From positions 41,542 to 105,541 of the forward strand of contig NZ_KB904750.1 in assembly GCF_000380185.1 (NCBI RefSeq): a stretch of 64,000 bases of DNA. The letters are read 5' to 3'. Made by a program: the position numbers and the translations under genes. Below the pieces are notes generated by a model. It was not told where the DNA came from. It did no database searches and saw only the letters and a program-made list of their open reading frames with translations. Below are positions 55,962 through 64,000 of the stretch, piece after piece. Positions within the stretch are counted from its first letter, which is position 1; each line of letters begins with the position of its first letter. The stretch comes from Thiofilum flexile DSM 14609. Lineage in GTDB: Bacteria; Pseudomonadota; Gammaproteobacteria; Thiotrichales; Thiotrichaceae.

Positions 55962-58358
55962 ATGACTCATCTATCCCCAGAAGCTCAGAATCACCAACCT
56001 ATACGCCGCTATTATGGGTTAATGGTACTACCTACCTTAATCGTATTATTTCTAGGGTTTAGTGCGTGGTGGTATTGGCTTGCCGTGCCGGATGAACTCT
56101 TTGCCGCTCCCACCTCCAATGTAGTACTAGATCGCCATGGCAAGCTCTTAAGTGCCCAAATTGCTGAGGATGAACAATGGCGCTTTCCCGATATTGATCA
56201 AGTACCGGAGAAGTTTGCCACCGCGATTACTCTCTTTGAGGATAAACGCTTTAATACGCATTGGGGGGTTGATCCTGTGGCATTACTGCGTGCGGCTTAT
56301 CTTAATCTGCGTCAACGCCGGGTGGTTAGTGGTGGCAGTACGCTAACCATGCAAGTTATTCGCCTCTCGCGTCATAATCCAGCGCGTACTTTAGGTGAAA
56401 AAGTCATGGAAATGGCACGCGCTTTACGGCTAGAAAGTCGCCTAGATAAAGCCGCTATTTTAAAGCTCTACGCCAGTCACGCTCCCTTTGGGGGTAATGT
56501 GGTAGGGCTTGAGGCTGCAGCTTGGCGCTATTTTGGACGTGATCCTGCTCAATTATCATGGGCAGAAAGTGCCATGCTTGCAGTATTACCCAATAATCCC
56601 GCACTAGTACATTTAAGCCGTAATCGTCAGCGTCTCTTAAACAAACGCAATGCGCTCTTAAAAAGACTTCATGAACAACACTACCTAAGCGAACTCGACT
56701 ACAAACTCGCAGTGGCAGAACCCTTACCCGATGCTCCCCATGCCCTACCACGTTTAGCCCCGCATTTATTAGATACCTTAGCGCTCAAACAACGTGAGGG
56801 ACAACGCTTCCATACCACCATTGATGGTGTACTCCAGCAACAGCTCCAAAACCTAACTCAACGCACGGGTGAGCAATTGGCACTAGAGGGTATTAATAAT
56901 CTGGCGGTGTTAGTCATTGATAATAAAACCTTTGAGGTACGTGCCTATCAGGGTAATCGTCCTAGTATTAACCCCCAAACAGATGGCTATGCCATAGATC
57001 TAATTCAACGCCCCCGCAGCACTGGCAGTACCCTAAAACCGCTCTTATTTGCCGCTATGCTAGAGCAAGGTCTGATTGTACCGGACTCGCTGATTGCTGA
57101 TGTTCCGATTAGCTATACCGGCTTTACCCCGCAAAACTATGATCGTGCCTATCGAGGTGCCGTGCCTGCCCATGAGGCATTGGCTCGCTCGCTCAATATT
57201 CCAGCCGTGAATATGCTGAGCCAATACGGGGTACAACCGTTTCAAATTCTGTTACAACAAATCGGTATGCAATACCTCAAGCGTCCTGCACGGGATTATG
57301 GTCTAAGCCTCATCTTAGGGGGGGCGGAGGGTTCACTTTGGGAGATTACCCATCTCTATGCTAATTTAGCCTATTTAGCCGCTCAAGAACCCTATACCAC
57401 CCCCCGCCATTGGCAACGCGCTAAAGTATTAGCCAGTCAAGCCACCGAAACCGAGCGTATTGTCAGCCTCTCCACTGCGAGTGCTTGGCTGACGGTCGAA
57501 GCATTGATTGAGGTAGCGCGTCCGGGTGATGAAGGTTATTGGGAAAAATTCAGCAGTAGTCAGCGGGTAGCGTGGAAAACCGGCACTAGCTATGGACATC
57601 GTGACGCGTGGGCCATTGGGATTACCCCGCTTTATACGGTGGGAGTATGGGTCGGTAATGCCAGTGGTGAAGGACGCAATGGTCTAACTGGCACACTCAG
57701 TGCGGCTCCCTTACTATTTAACACCTTCAATCTATTGCCCACTAGCAGCGAATGGTTCGCTAAACCGGAGTGGCAACTCAGTAAAATCGCGGTATGTAAG
57801 GATGATGGTTACCTCAGCAACGGTCAATGTATGACTAAACAAGTAGATGCCCCTCAAGGCGGACGCTTTACCCGTCTTAGTCCCTATCATCAGCTCATTC
57901 ATTTAGATAGTAGCGGACAATGGCGCGTTACCAGTGACTGTGAACCGGTTTATCAAATGCAAACCCGTAACTGGTTTATTTTACCACCCGATCAAGCTTA
58001 TTATTACCGTCAGCATCATGCCAATTATCAACCCTTGCCACCATTTCGCGCCGATTGCCAAGCACTCGATAACTCTCAATCTGAAGCCATTGCTCTAGTC
58101 TATCCACGCCCCAATACCCAGATTTATCTACCGCGTGAATTAGATGGTAAACGTAATCAAGTCGTCTTTCGTGCCGTACCACGTCGCCCAGAGACCTTAC
58201 TGTATTGGCATGTAGATGATCAATTTGTCGGTACAACTCAAACCTTTCATAGCCAAGCGCTGACTATTCCTGTGGGCGAGCATAAGGTCGCTGTGGTAGA
58301 TGAGGTCGGTAATCGGGTGGAGCAGAATTTTCAAGTGCTATATGGCGAGCAACACTAA
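55962..58358 (+). CDS. pbpC: penicillin-binding protein 1C
   Basis: A 798-residue bifunctional PBP. One N-terminal membrane anchor (LPTLIVLFLGFSAWWYWLAV); a glycosyltransferase domain with TLFEDKRFNTHWGVDP (catalytic Glu) and GGSTLTMQVIRLSR; a transpeptidase domain with the SxxK serine in RSTGSTLKP and the KTGTS box; and the C-terminal PBP1C-specific domain (about the last 90 residues). I use the ATG at 55962, close to the membrane anchor; the frame extends to a TTG at 55899 inside the intergenic hairpin. Pairs functionally with the upstream macroglobulin. Confidence 0.94.
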   Translation: MTHLSPEAQNHQPIRRYYGLMVLPTLIVLFLGFSAWWYWLAVPDELFAAPTSNVVLDRHGKLLSAQIAEDEQWRFPDIDQVPEKFATAITLFEDKRFNTHWGVDPVALLRAAYLNLRQRRVVSGGSTLTMQVIRLSRHNPARTLGEKVMEMARALRLESRLDKAAILKLYASHAPFGGNVVGLEAAAWRYFGRDPAQLSWAESAMLAVLPNNPALVHLSRNRQRLLNKRNALLKRLHEQHYLSELDYKLAVAEPLPDAPHALPRLAPHLLDTLALKQREGQRFHTTIDGVLQQQLQNLTQRTGEQLALEGINNLAVLVIDNKTFEVRAYQGNRPSINPQTDGYAIDLIQRPRSTGSTLKPLLFAAMLEQGLIVPDSLIADVPISYTGFTPQNYDRAYRGAVPAHEALARSLNIPAVNMLSQYGVQPFQILLQQIGMQYLKRPARDYGLSLILGGAEGSLWEITHLYANLAYLAAQEPYTTPRHWQRAKVLASQATETERIVSLSTASAWLTVEALIEVARPGDEGYWEKFSSSQRVAWKTGTSYGHRDAWAIGITPLYTVGVWVGNASGEGRNGLTGTLSAAPLLFNTFNLLPTSSEWFAKPEWQLSKIAVCKDDGYLSNGQCMTKQVDAPQGGRFTRLSPYHQLIHLDSSGQWRVTSDCEPVYQMQTRNWFILPPDQAYYYRQHHANYQPLPPFRADCQALDNSQSEAIALVYPRPNTQIYLPRELDGKRNQVVFRAVPRRPETLLYWHVDDQFVGTTQTFHSQALTIPVGEHKVAVVDEVGNRVEQNFQVLYGEQH

Positions 58359-58385
58359 GGCTAGTGTTAGACTAGCCTTAGTGTT
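58351..58385. terminator. bidirectional terminator between pbpC and the 58395 gene
   Basis: AACACTAAGGCTAG (58351-58364) pairs perfectly over 14 bp with CTAGCCTTAGTGTT (58372-58385). It overlaps the pbpC stop codon and ends 9 bp before the convergent lipoprotein gene. Confidence 0.85.
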
Positions 58386-58394
58386 AAGTACTAA

Positions 58395-60542
58395 CTAAAA
58401 GGATATACCATTATTCGTAAAGAACTCTTTTATAATGAGTTTTTTATCTGTTTCTGCCCCTGTTGAATACAACGGGAACCAAGAGGAATAGTTTTTATAA
58501 CCCCGCTCTTGATATGTCGTTGTGGCATCTGAGCGAGTCAGCTTTTTATTAATCCAATTACCATTACTATCTAAAGAGCGTTCCTCGGTAGTGAGAACGT
58601 TATAAATACCATCACCAGCAGTATCCTGCTCTTGGGTCAGGGTTAATTTATTAGTGCTAACTACAACCGTTTCACGCTTATTCTGATCTATTTTTCCATC
58701 ACCATTACTGTCTAGCTGCTCAGCATAATAGGTACGATTACCGGCACTATCGTATTGAGCTTGATAGCTTTCAATTTTATCCCACACTTTATCCTTATTA
58801 GTATCTTTAAACTTTTTACTCGCTATTACTCTTAATTGAGCATCATAATTCAATACCATTTGCTGTGTGGTGATTAACTCACCCCCCGGAGTTGGGGCTT
58901 CTTTAGAGGTTATGGTTTTAGTCAGTCTAGGCCAATCCATAGTAGAGCTTGATTGTGCTGTCACCTTACCTAATTCATTTTTAGTCTCTGAGCTATAGCC
59001 TAACTCACGACCTAAAGCATCTCGTAAATAATGAACAGTAGTTGTAGAATTTCCACTTACTAAGGTTCCGACTAAACTACCAGTAGTGTAAGAATAGTCA
59101 TGAGAGCCACTCAGAATAACAGATGGCTCATTATAAGAATCAGCCGATATAACAGAGGTTAAATAACCATAGGGATTATAACCATAGCTCTCCCAGTATT
59201 TTCTTGTAACAATAATATCACTTGTAATTATATCACTATCAGTCTGACTAAATTGAGCTAACCAATTATTCTGATTGTACTCTGCTACAATATCACTCAT
59301 TAATCTACCGTCATAGATAATAAAACCCTGACGTTGAGCTAGAGAGCCATACTTGTTGTAGGAGTAAATAACTCTACTATCAAAAGTCGTTGGTAAAGCC
59401 GTAATACTTTTATAGAATAATATTTGCTTATTCAATTGCTGTTTTAATTCATCAAAATCATAGACTTCAGCGACACTTGAGGGTGCTACATTGCTATAGT
59501 CGCGCCAATCACTCGCTACTTTAGGGATAGTAGGCTTTAAGCCCAAGCCACTATATAAATAATCTAATACCTTAGCATAGTTCATTAAGGGCTTTACTCC
59601 ACCCCATAAACCTTGTGCTCGTCCTAAACCGATTAAATATTTAAAGTCAGGCTGATGATTAAAATATTGACTAGAATGAGTATTAAAACTCATTTTTTTA
59701 TCTTGAGCTAAGGTAGTAAATGGGGTGGGAATACTAATCCCATTGCTGAGATTGCTATCTGTATCTAAGGCTTGTAAAAAAGCCGCTATATTGGTAGCTA
59801 CTTCAAAAGGACTCGGTAAGTTATTAGCGTCTGGTATAGGCGTGGTACTATTCTCCATTTGCCTTAATACTTTACTAGTCTCTGCCGCCGTGATAGGGGG
59901 ATTTTTAATACCCACTAAATCAAAAGGTGATAACTGCGCTTGAGCAGTTGCTTGACCTAACTCAATTCCGCCGACTTTAAAACTAATGCTTTCACCGGCT
60001 AAATACTTAAACTCCCCCGCCGTATTAGTCATGCCGGATTGAGTAGCAGTTTTATAGCTTAAACCACTGACCCCCTGAGGTGAGGCGATAAATTTTCCAG
60101 TTAATACATTACTCTCAGCAGGCTTAGGGTTAATTAAAATATTAATTGTATCCGCCGCAGGCCAGCCCTGATTATCAGTAACAACGAGTTGAAAGGTTAA
60201 TGTTTCAGTCGTAGTTACATTAGGGGCAATAAAACTAGCCTTACTCGTATTACTATTGAATAGGGCAACAGAGGTTCCCGATTTTTGCTGCCAAAAGTAT
60301 TGCAAGCCACCCTCATTATCACGGCTGCCACTCCCATCTAAGAGCACAGATGCAGTAGCGGTTACGGTTTGATTTAAACCAGCGGAAGCTTTGGGGAAAG
60401 TATTACCAAACTGCTGCTCTATTTTGGCACGGGTGGCGTCATCTAATTGATCCTCACAGCCACTCATTAAAATAGCCACTATGATTAGGCTTAAAAAACG
60501 ACCTAATGACGACTTAGGTATAGGGATTGAGGTTAACGCCAT
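58395..60542 (-). CDS. large lipoprotein with PKD-like and YD/EF-hand-like regions
   Basis: A 715-residue secreted lipoprotein: lipobox ILMSG-C29, then a PKD/REJ-like Ig domain (NQTVTATASVLLDGSGSRD, TETLTFQLVVTDNQGWPA, about 50-140), then a SGLSYKTATQSGMTNTAGEF segment of a type common in marine gammaproteobacterial lipoproteins. The C-terminal 250 residues show RHS/YD-like strands and several Asp-rich loops (DTNKDKVWD, DSNGDGKID, DTAGDGIYN) that could bind calcium. No named family as a whole. It converges on pbpC. Confidence 0.75.
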   Translation of the reverse strand: MALTSIPIPKSSLGRFLSLIIVAILMSGCEDQLDDATRAKIEQQFGNTFPKASAGLNQTVTATASVLLDGSGSRDNEGGLQYFWQQKSGTSVALFNSNTSKASFIAPNVTTTETLTFQLVVTDNQGWPAADTINILINPKPAESNVLTGKFIASPQGVSGLSYKTATQSGMTNTAGEFKYLAGESISFKVGGIELGQATAQAQLSPFDLVGIKNPPITAAETSKVLRQMENSTTPIPDANNLPSPFEVATNIAAFLQALDTDSNLSNGISIPTPFTTLAQDKKMSFNTHSSQYFNHQPDFKYLIGLGRAQGLWGGVKPLMNYAKVLDYLYSGLGLKPTIPKVASDWRDYSNVAPSSVAEVYDFDELKQQLNKQILFYKSITALPTTFDSRVIYSYNKYGSLAQRQGFIIYDGRLMSDIVAEYNQNNWLAQFSQTDSDIITSDIIVTRKYWESYGYNPYGYLTSVISADSYNEPSVILSGSHDYSYTTGSLVGTLVSGNSTTTVHYLRDALGRELGYSSETKNELGKVTAQSSSTMDWPRLTKTITSKEAPTPGGELITTQQMVLNYDAQLRVIASKKFKDTNKDKVWDKIESYQAQYDSAGNRTYYAEQLDSNGDGKIDQNKRETVVVSTNKLTLTQEQDTAGDGIYNVLTTEERSLDSNGNWINKKLTRSDATTTYQERGYKNYSSWFPLYSTGAETDKKLIIKEFFTNNGISF

Positions 60543-60686
60543 GGGATACTCTTATAATTATAAATATGGTATCCGCCATCTTAGCGTTATTTATGAAGCT
60601 CTTTTAACTTAAAAAGACTAAAGGCAACATTAAAATCTAAGGGTACTTACTCAAGAAGCAAATACCCTCATACTCAGGCTAGCTAC

Positions 60687-61343
60687 TTAAAAACGAAAAG
60701 CCATGCCTACATCCCAACGATCCACTGGCTCATCAAGATTATAACGCTCAACATTAGTGACTAAGCTCATACTACGATTAATATCATAGCCTAACCCTAC
60801 CCGCACATAAGGATCGGTACCATCCGACTTAAACCGAAAGCTTGTCCCGTTCACGGTAACATTCTGCTTATCTTTCCATGCTACTGCACCGACGCCTAAA
60901 TTCACACTTGCACGCGAGGCAATCGGCATACGATATTGCACCCCAGCGGTATAAGCACGATTACCACCCCGTTTAGAGGTTGCATCATACACCGCACGAG
61001 CCGCTTGAACGGGAGTGGTTCCCACAGGTACAACTAGATTTGCATTGTAATCTGTATTACCAAACTGGACTACACCCATATCTGCCGCCCAACGAGGGCT
61101 AAAATGATATTGAAACCCTAAACGCCCACTGGATTTTTTAGCTTTACCAGTGGAAATACTATTAACAGTGTAACCGCGTGTTGTTAAAGCCGAGGTATCA
61201 ATGCTCGCATCTTGCTTTGCCTCACCTCCAGTAACAACTACACCTAAACGGGGATAAGCACCACCGCCACCACCACCCCAACCACCAGCAAAAACGCTGC
61301 TACTTGTAGCCGAAATGAGGGCTAATAAGATCATTTTTTTCAT
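60687..61343 (-). CDS. outer-membrane beta-barrel protein (OmpA/OmpW-like fold)
   Basis: A 218-residue protein with a signal peptide (ending SSVFA), a Gly-rich segment (GGWGGGGGGAYPRLG), and an eight-strand barrel pattern: RLGFQYHFSPRWAADMGVVQFG, YTAGVQYRMPIASRASVNLG, YVRVGLGYDINRSMSLVTNV. The terminal WDVGMAFRF ends in Phe, the Bam recognition signature. A small outer-membrane barrel; ligand unknown. Confidence 0.83.
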   Translation of the reverse strand: MKKMILLALISATSSSVFAGGWGGGGGGAYPRLGVVVTGGEAKQDASIDTSALTTRGYTVNSISTGKAKKSSGRLGFQYHFSPRWAADMGVVQFGNTDYNANLVVPVGTTPVQAARAVYDATSKRGGNRAYTAGVQYRMPIASRASVNLGVGAVAWKDKQNVTVNGTSFRFKSDGTDPYVRVGLGYDINRSMSLVTNVERYNLDEPVDRWDVGMAFRF

Positions 61344-61676
61344 AAATTTTAGTCCTTACAAAAAGTACCTTATAACTTAAGTACTTGTATCCATTACATT
61401 AGTTTTATAGGCAAGGGGCAACCTACTACACACTAGTTTAGTACAAAATAGCGCTATTGGACTATATTCTACAAAAGCACAGGGTTATTTTACCGAACGA
61501 CTAGAACTATTATCGTTAGTATTGATGCTGGATGGGGTTAGCACTTTGCGAGAACTATTATTAAAATATGAGTAGGTCAACAAACCTAGTATTTTTATCT
61601 CCTCTATAGATTGTTTATCAGTATCGAAATCAATCCGATACTGATATATATTTTTAATACTTAACTACGCAAGTTA
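61344..61676. other. intergenic region with a possible gene remnant and hairpin
   Basis: 333 bp. A plus-strand open stretch at 61411-61575 (54 codons, no start) reads GYFTERLELLSLVLMLDGVS near its end and could be a decayed gene, but I recognise no family. A perfect hairpin TATCAGTATCG (61616-61626) / CGATACTGATA (61636-61646) follows, with a T-rich run on the plus strand; it may also end the minus-strand DUF3461 gene. Confidence 0.4.
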
Positions 61677-62069
61677 CTATTTAATTTTACCTACTAATTG
61701 GCGTAAGGCATTAATTTCACTGGTAAAGTCTAACTGCATACGCTCAATCTCAGCTAAGATTTGTTGTTTTAATTCATCAGCTGATACTTTATCGTTCACA
61801 ATACTATCTAACTCGACTACCGCCTGAGAAAGAATAGGAGAAATTTCATAAACCTCTTCTGTTTTGCCTGTACCACTATCGATCATACGTGTATGCACTG
61901 AGCGCCCAATGCTATAGCTGCGTGTTACTGGCAGGAAAGAGCCCTTAGGACGTTGGTATTTAATTTTGAGTACATCAGTAGAGGGACTCGCTTGATATAG
62001 GGTATAGCCAATGATTTCTTGTGGATTTTGCACACCCATCTGTGCCAAGTTCGGATATGTAGTCATCAT
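61677..62069 (-). CDS. DUF3461 / UPF0325 family protein (YaeH-like)
   Basis: A 130-residue cytosolic protein: YPNLAQMGVQNPQEIIGYTL at the start, DVLKIKYQRPKGSFLPVTRS in the middle and a C-terminal coiled coil (ELKQQILAEIERMQLDFTSE). This matches E. coli YaeH, which begins similarly with NLKSLGITNPEEI. Function is unknown. Two tandem ATGs start the frame, with GAGG spaced best for the second (62066). Confidence 0.82.
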   Translation of the reverse strand: MMTTYPNLAQMGVQNPQEIIGYTLYQASPSTDVLKIKYQRPKGSFLPVTRSYSIGRSVHTRMIDSGTGKTEEVYEISPILSQAVVELDSIVNDKVSADELKQQILAEIERMQLDFTSEINALRQLVGKIK

Positions 62070-62260
62070 TAACCTCTTTCTGCTATTAGTGGAATTAAAA
62101 CTATACCACTAGCGCTTACTTTCTGAAACGCCCCTTGCAAGCGCTTTGAGTATATTTTGAAATTAATTACCCTAATAAAGGATACGACAAACCCTTTCTA
62201 TTCTAATTAGCCCCAATCATGCGATACTGAGCGCCCTAAGCCTAACACCTTAAATCCACT

Positions 62261-62683
62261 ATGACCCTTGATTCATTTGATCACGCTATCCTTGCTTTAT
62301 TGCGCCAGAATGCGCGTTTGAGTGTGTCTGAGCTAGCTAAACAGGTCAATCTATCGCGTAGTGCCGTGAGTCAGCGCATCAGTCGTTTAGAACAGGAAGG
62401 TATTATCACCGGCTACCATGCCGCTGTGAATTTATCCCCACAAACCATACGAGCTTATTTAATCGCTATTTTTCATACCCCTAATTGCCGTACCTATGGT
62501 AAGCGTTTACAGCATTACCCTGAAATCAAATATGTGCATTCGGTGGCGGGGGATTTGGATTTATTAATTTTTGTGGAAGCGCCCAGCATGGAGCGCTTAA
62601 GTCAAATTCGGGATGAGATTAGTACATGGTCGGAAGTCACTAGTATTAAAACCTATCCCCTATTAACCAATGTATTAGGCTAA
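62261..62683 (+). CDS. Lrp/AsnC-family transcriptional regulator
   Basis: A 140-residue regulator with an N-terminal helix-turn-helix (LSVSELAKQVNLSRSAVSQR, ISRLEQEGIITGYHA) and a C-terminal RAM ligand-binding domain (YVHSVAGDLDLLIFVEA). Lrp/AsnC proteins bind amino acids and form octameric discs. No target operon is adjacent; it converges with pyrD 17 bp away. The effector cannot be inferred. Confidence 0.9.
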   Translation: MTLDSFDHAILALLRQNARLSVSELAKQVNLSRSAVSQRISRLEQEGIITGYHAAVNLSPQTIRAYLIAIFHTPNCRTYGKRLQHYPEIKYVHSVAGDLDLLIFVEAPSMERLSQIRDEISTWSEVTSIKTYPLLTNVLG

Positions 62684-62700
62684 TCTATAGAGCATTAGCT

Positions 62701-63708
62701 TTAACGCGTCGCATCAATACATGCTTTGATTAAGGGGGGGCCTTGATAAATCAGGCCGCTATACACCTGCACCAACTTTGCCCCAGCATCTAATTTAGCC
62801 TTAGCATCAGCTCCTGTGCTAATGCCACCGACGCCAATAATGGGCAATTCATCTTTTAAATGCTGATAAAACTCGGCAATCACTTCGGTGGAGCGCTCTG
62901 TTAAAGGTTTACCACTTAAGCCACCCTTTTCATCAGCATAGTGCAATCCCTGAATTTTAGAGCGATCTAATGTGGTATTCGTCGCAATTAAACCATCCAT
63001 TTGGGTGCTTAATAGTACTTCTGCAATGCCTTCTATATCTGCTTTCTCTAAATCGGGGGCTACTTTTACCACCACCGGCACATAACGTCCACTTTCATCG
63101 GCTAATTGCAATTGAGTTTGTTTTAAGGGCGCTAATAATTGCTTTAGCTCTGCTCCATATTGCAAAGTACGTAATCCGGGTGTATTCGGGGAGGAAATAT
63201 TTACCGTAATATAATCAGCATACGGATAAACCGCCTGCATAGCCTTTTGATAATCCTCTAAGGCATTTTCTACGGGGGTATCAAAGTTTTTACCGATATT
63301 AATCCCTAAAATCCCGGTATAGGTTTTTTGCTTTACTTGCTGAATGAGATAGTCGACACCCTCATTATTAAATCCCATACGATTAATAATGGCCTCTGCT
63401 TCTTTGAGGCGAAATAGGCGCGGTTTAGGGTTACCGGGTTGAGCGCGTGGGGTAATCGTCCCAATTTCAATAAAACCAAAACCTAAGGTCGCAAGTGCAT
63501 CAATGTAATCACCATTTTTATCTAAACCTGCCGCTAGACCCACCGGATTAGGGAAATTTAAACCCATGACCTGCACTTGACGCCCCATCATGGCCTCTGA
63601 TTTTCCAGTTAGACCCCAGGTGGTGGCACGTTTTAAACTGTTTAAGGTCAGATGGTGGGAAGTTTCAGCGGGTAGTAAAAACAATAATTCACGAATTAAG
63701 CGGTACAC
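62701..63708 (-). CDS. pyrD: dihydroorotate dehydrogenase (quinone), class 2
   Basis: A 335-residue flavoprotein oxidising dihydroorotate to orotate with quinone as acceptor, in pyrimidine synthesis. The N-terminal amphipathic helices (MYRLIRELLFLLPAETSHH) insert in the inner membrane; GLAAGLDKNGDYIDAL and GFIEIGTITP bind FMN; the catalytic serine is in VNISSPNTPGLR; and NTTLDR and the GGIS-TGADAK segments are class 2 hallmarks. Confidence 0.96.
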   Translation of the reverse strand: MYRLIRELLFLLPAETSHHLTLNSLKRATTWGLTGKSEAMMGRQVQVMGLNFPNPVGLAAGLDKNGDYIDALATLGFGFIEIGTITPRAQPGNPKPRLFRLKEAEAIINRMGFNNEGVDYLIQQVKQKTYTGILGINIGKNFDTPVENALEDYQKAMQAVYPYADYITVNISSPNTPGLRTLQYGAELKQLLAPLKQTQLQLADESGRYVPVVVKVAPDLEKADIEGIAEVLLSTQMDGLIATNTTLDRSKIQGLHYADEKGGLSGKPLTERSTEVIAEFYQHLKDELPIIGVGGISTGADAKAKLDAGAKLVQVYSGLIYQGPPLIKACIDATR

Positions 63709-63789
63709 TCAAGCGCCCCTACAAGCAAAGTATAAAAGGGGCTATTATGCACGAATCAAGACGAAGTCAGCATACTTTTGCTAGACCTT

Positions 63790-64000
63790 CAGGGCAATCG
63801 CTTGAACCCTGCTATATAAATAGAGGATAAGTAAGGCTTTTACTCCGAGAGCCGTCAAGATGCCAAACACTCCTCCTATCCCCCCTACCCAATGCCCACC
63901 TCCTGCCAATGCCGTAAGCCGTCTGATGGAACATCTGGCAAGCCTACGCGATCCGCGCCAACTCGCCAAAGTGATCTATCCGCTGCCCGAGATCCTATTA
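63790..64000 (+). mobile_element. ISAs1-family insertion sequence, left end (truncated by window)
   Basis: The terminal inverted repeat CAGGGCAATCGCTTGAA starts at 63790 and is identical to the left end of the MITE at 28656. A transposase gene starts at 63860. The right end and the second target copy lie beyond the window; CTAGACCTT (63781-63789) would be the left target duplication. Confidence 0.88.
63860..64000 (+). CDS. ISAs1-family transposase (N-terminal part)
   Basis: The first 47 codons of the transposase are visible: a Pro-rich start, then SRLMEHLASLRDPRQLAKVI leading into YPLPEILL, the hallmark N-terminal DBD region of the ISAs1 family (LxxHFxxLxDPRxxxKxxYPLxEIL). ISAs1 enzymes are DDE transposases that make 8-10 bp target duplications. 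The catalytic part lies outside the window. It is the plausible trans-acting source for the MITE at 28656. Confidence 0.9.
   Translation, partial: MPNTPPIPPTQCPPPANAVSRLMEHLASLRDPRQLAKVIYPLPEILL

Overview
The window looks like chromosomal DNA of a moderately AT-rich gammaproteobacterium. RsmJ, IscR, DUF1249/YqiB, DUF3461/YaeH, AmpD, Der, ETF-QO, the alpha-2-macroglobulin/PBP1C pair and class 2 PyrD are all of gammaproteobacterial type. Filament-former-like envelope genes and a TRAP/beta-oxidation metabolism would suit a Thiothrix-like lineage, but that placement is inference.

Layout. 0-6 kb: housekeeping genes (rsmJ end, a degenerate Rieske-like membrane protein, DUF423, a PPP-type phosphatase, an iscR that stands alone, DUF1249, pgm, queC). 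6-10 kb: a DctPQM TRAP transporter operon with a trailing UspA gene. 10-14.5 kb: LprI-like protein, thioredoxin-like protein coupled to ampD, der, a Uma2-family protein, and a MaoC hydratase. 14.5-26.6 kb: a lipid-catabolism block (ETF-QO, FadD, SDR, enoyl-CoA hydratase, acyl-CoA dehydrogenase, two-domain hydroxyacyl-CoA dehydrogenase, thiolase), with a LiuR-like MerR regulator first and palindromic operators in front of it. The block is split by a TnpB-only IS200/IS605-type element. 26.6-29.6 kb: an AT-rich island holding broken C-terminal tips that look like polymorphic-toxin ends, each followed by a small intact candidate immunity gene, plus a MITE and an Rpn-nuclease pseudogene. 29.6-40.3 kb: hemB followed by a roughly 5-kb tandem duplication carrying two giant secreted beta-propeller/cadherin proteins; a scrap of hemB at the junction shows how it arose. 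40.7-50 kb: three paralogous Gly-rich proteins with a WGDPHF (vWD/GDPH-type) motif, then a BON-OmpA protein, a 35-residue membrane protein and a 1249-residue membrane-anchored repeat protein. 50-58.4 kb: an alpha-2-macroglobulin lipoprotein and PBP1C. 58.4-64 kb: a large lipoprotein, an outer-membrane barrel, DUF3461, an Lrp/AsnC regulator, pyrD and the left end of an ISAs1-family insertion sequence.

Most notable. (1) Four dispersed copies (5901, 9999, 11570, 14346) of a structured repeat have a conserved core, yet each is enclosed by locus-specific arms of 17-19 bp that pair with each other, as if the element inserts into the loop of pre-existing terminator hairpins. (2) The MITE at 28656 has the same terminal repeat as the ISAs1 element at 63790, carries a 9-bp target duplication, and sits inside a toxin tip. 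(3) The 40.7-50 kb envelope/matrix locus combines possible GDPH self-cleaving proteins with harpin-like N-termini and a proposed trans-periplasmic scaffold (OmpA + small membrane protein + long repeat protein). (4) The TnpB lacks the canonical RuvC-II glutamate and has a candidate displaced one.
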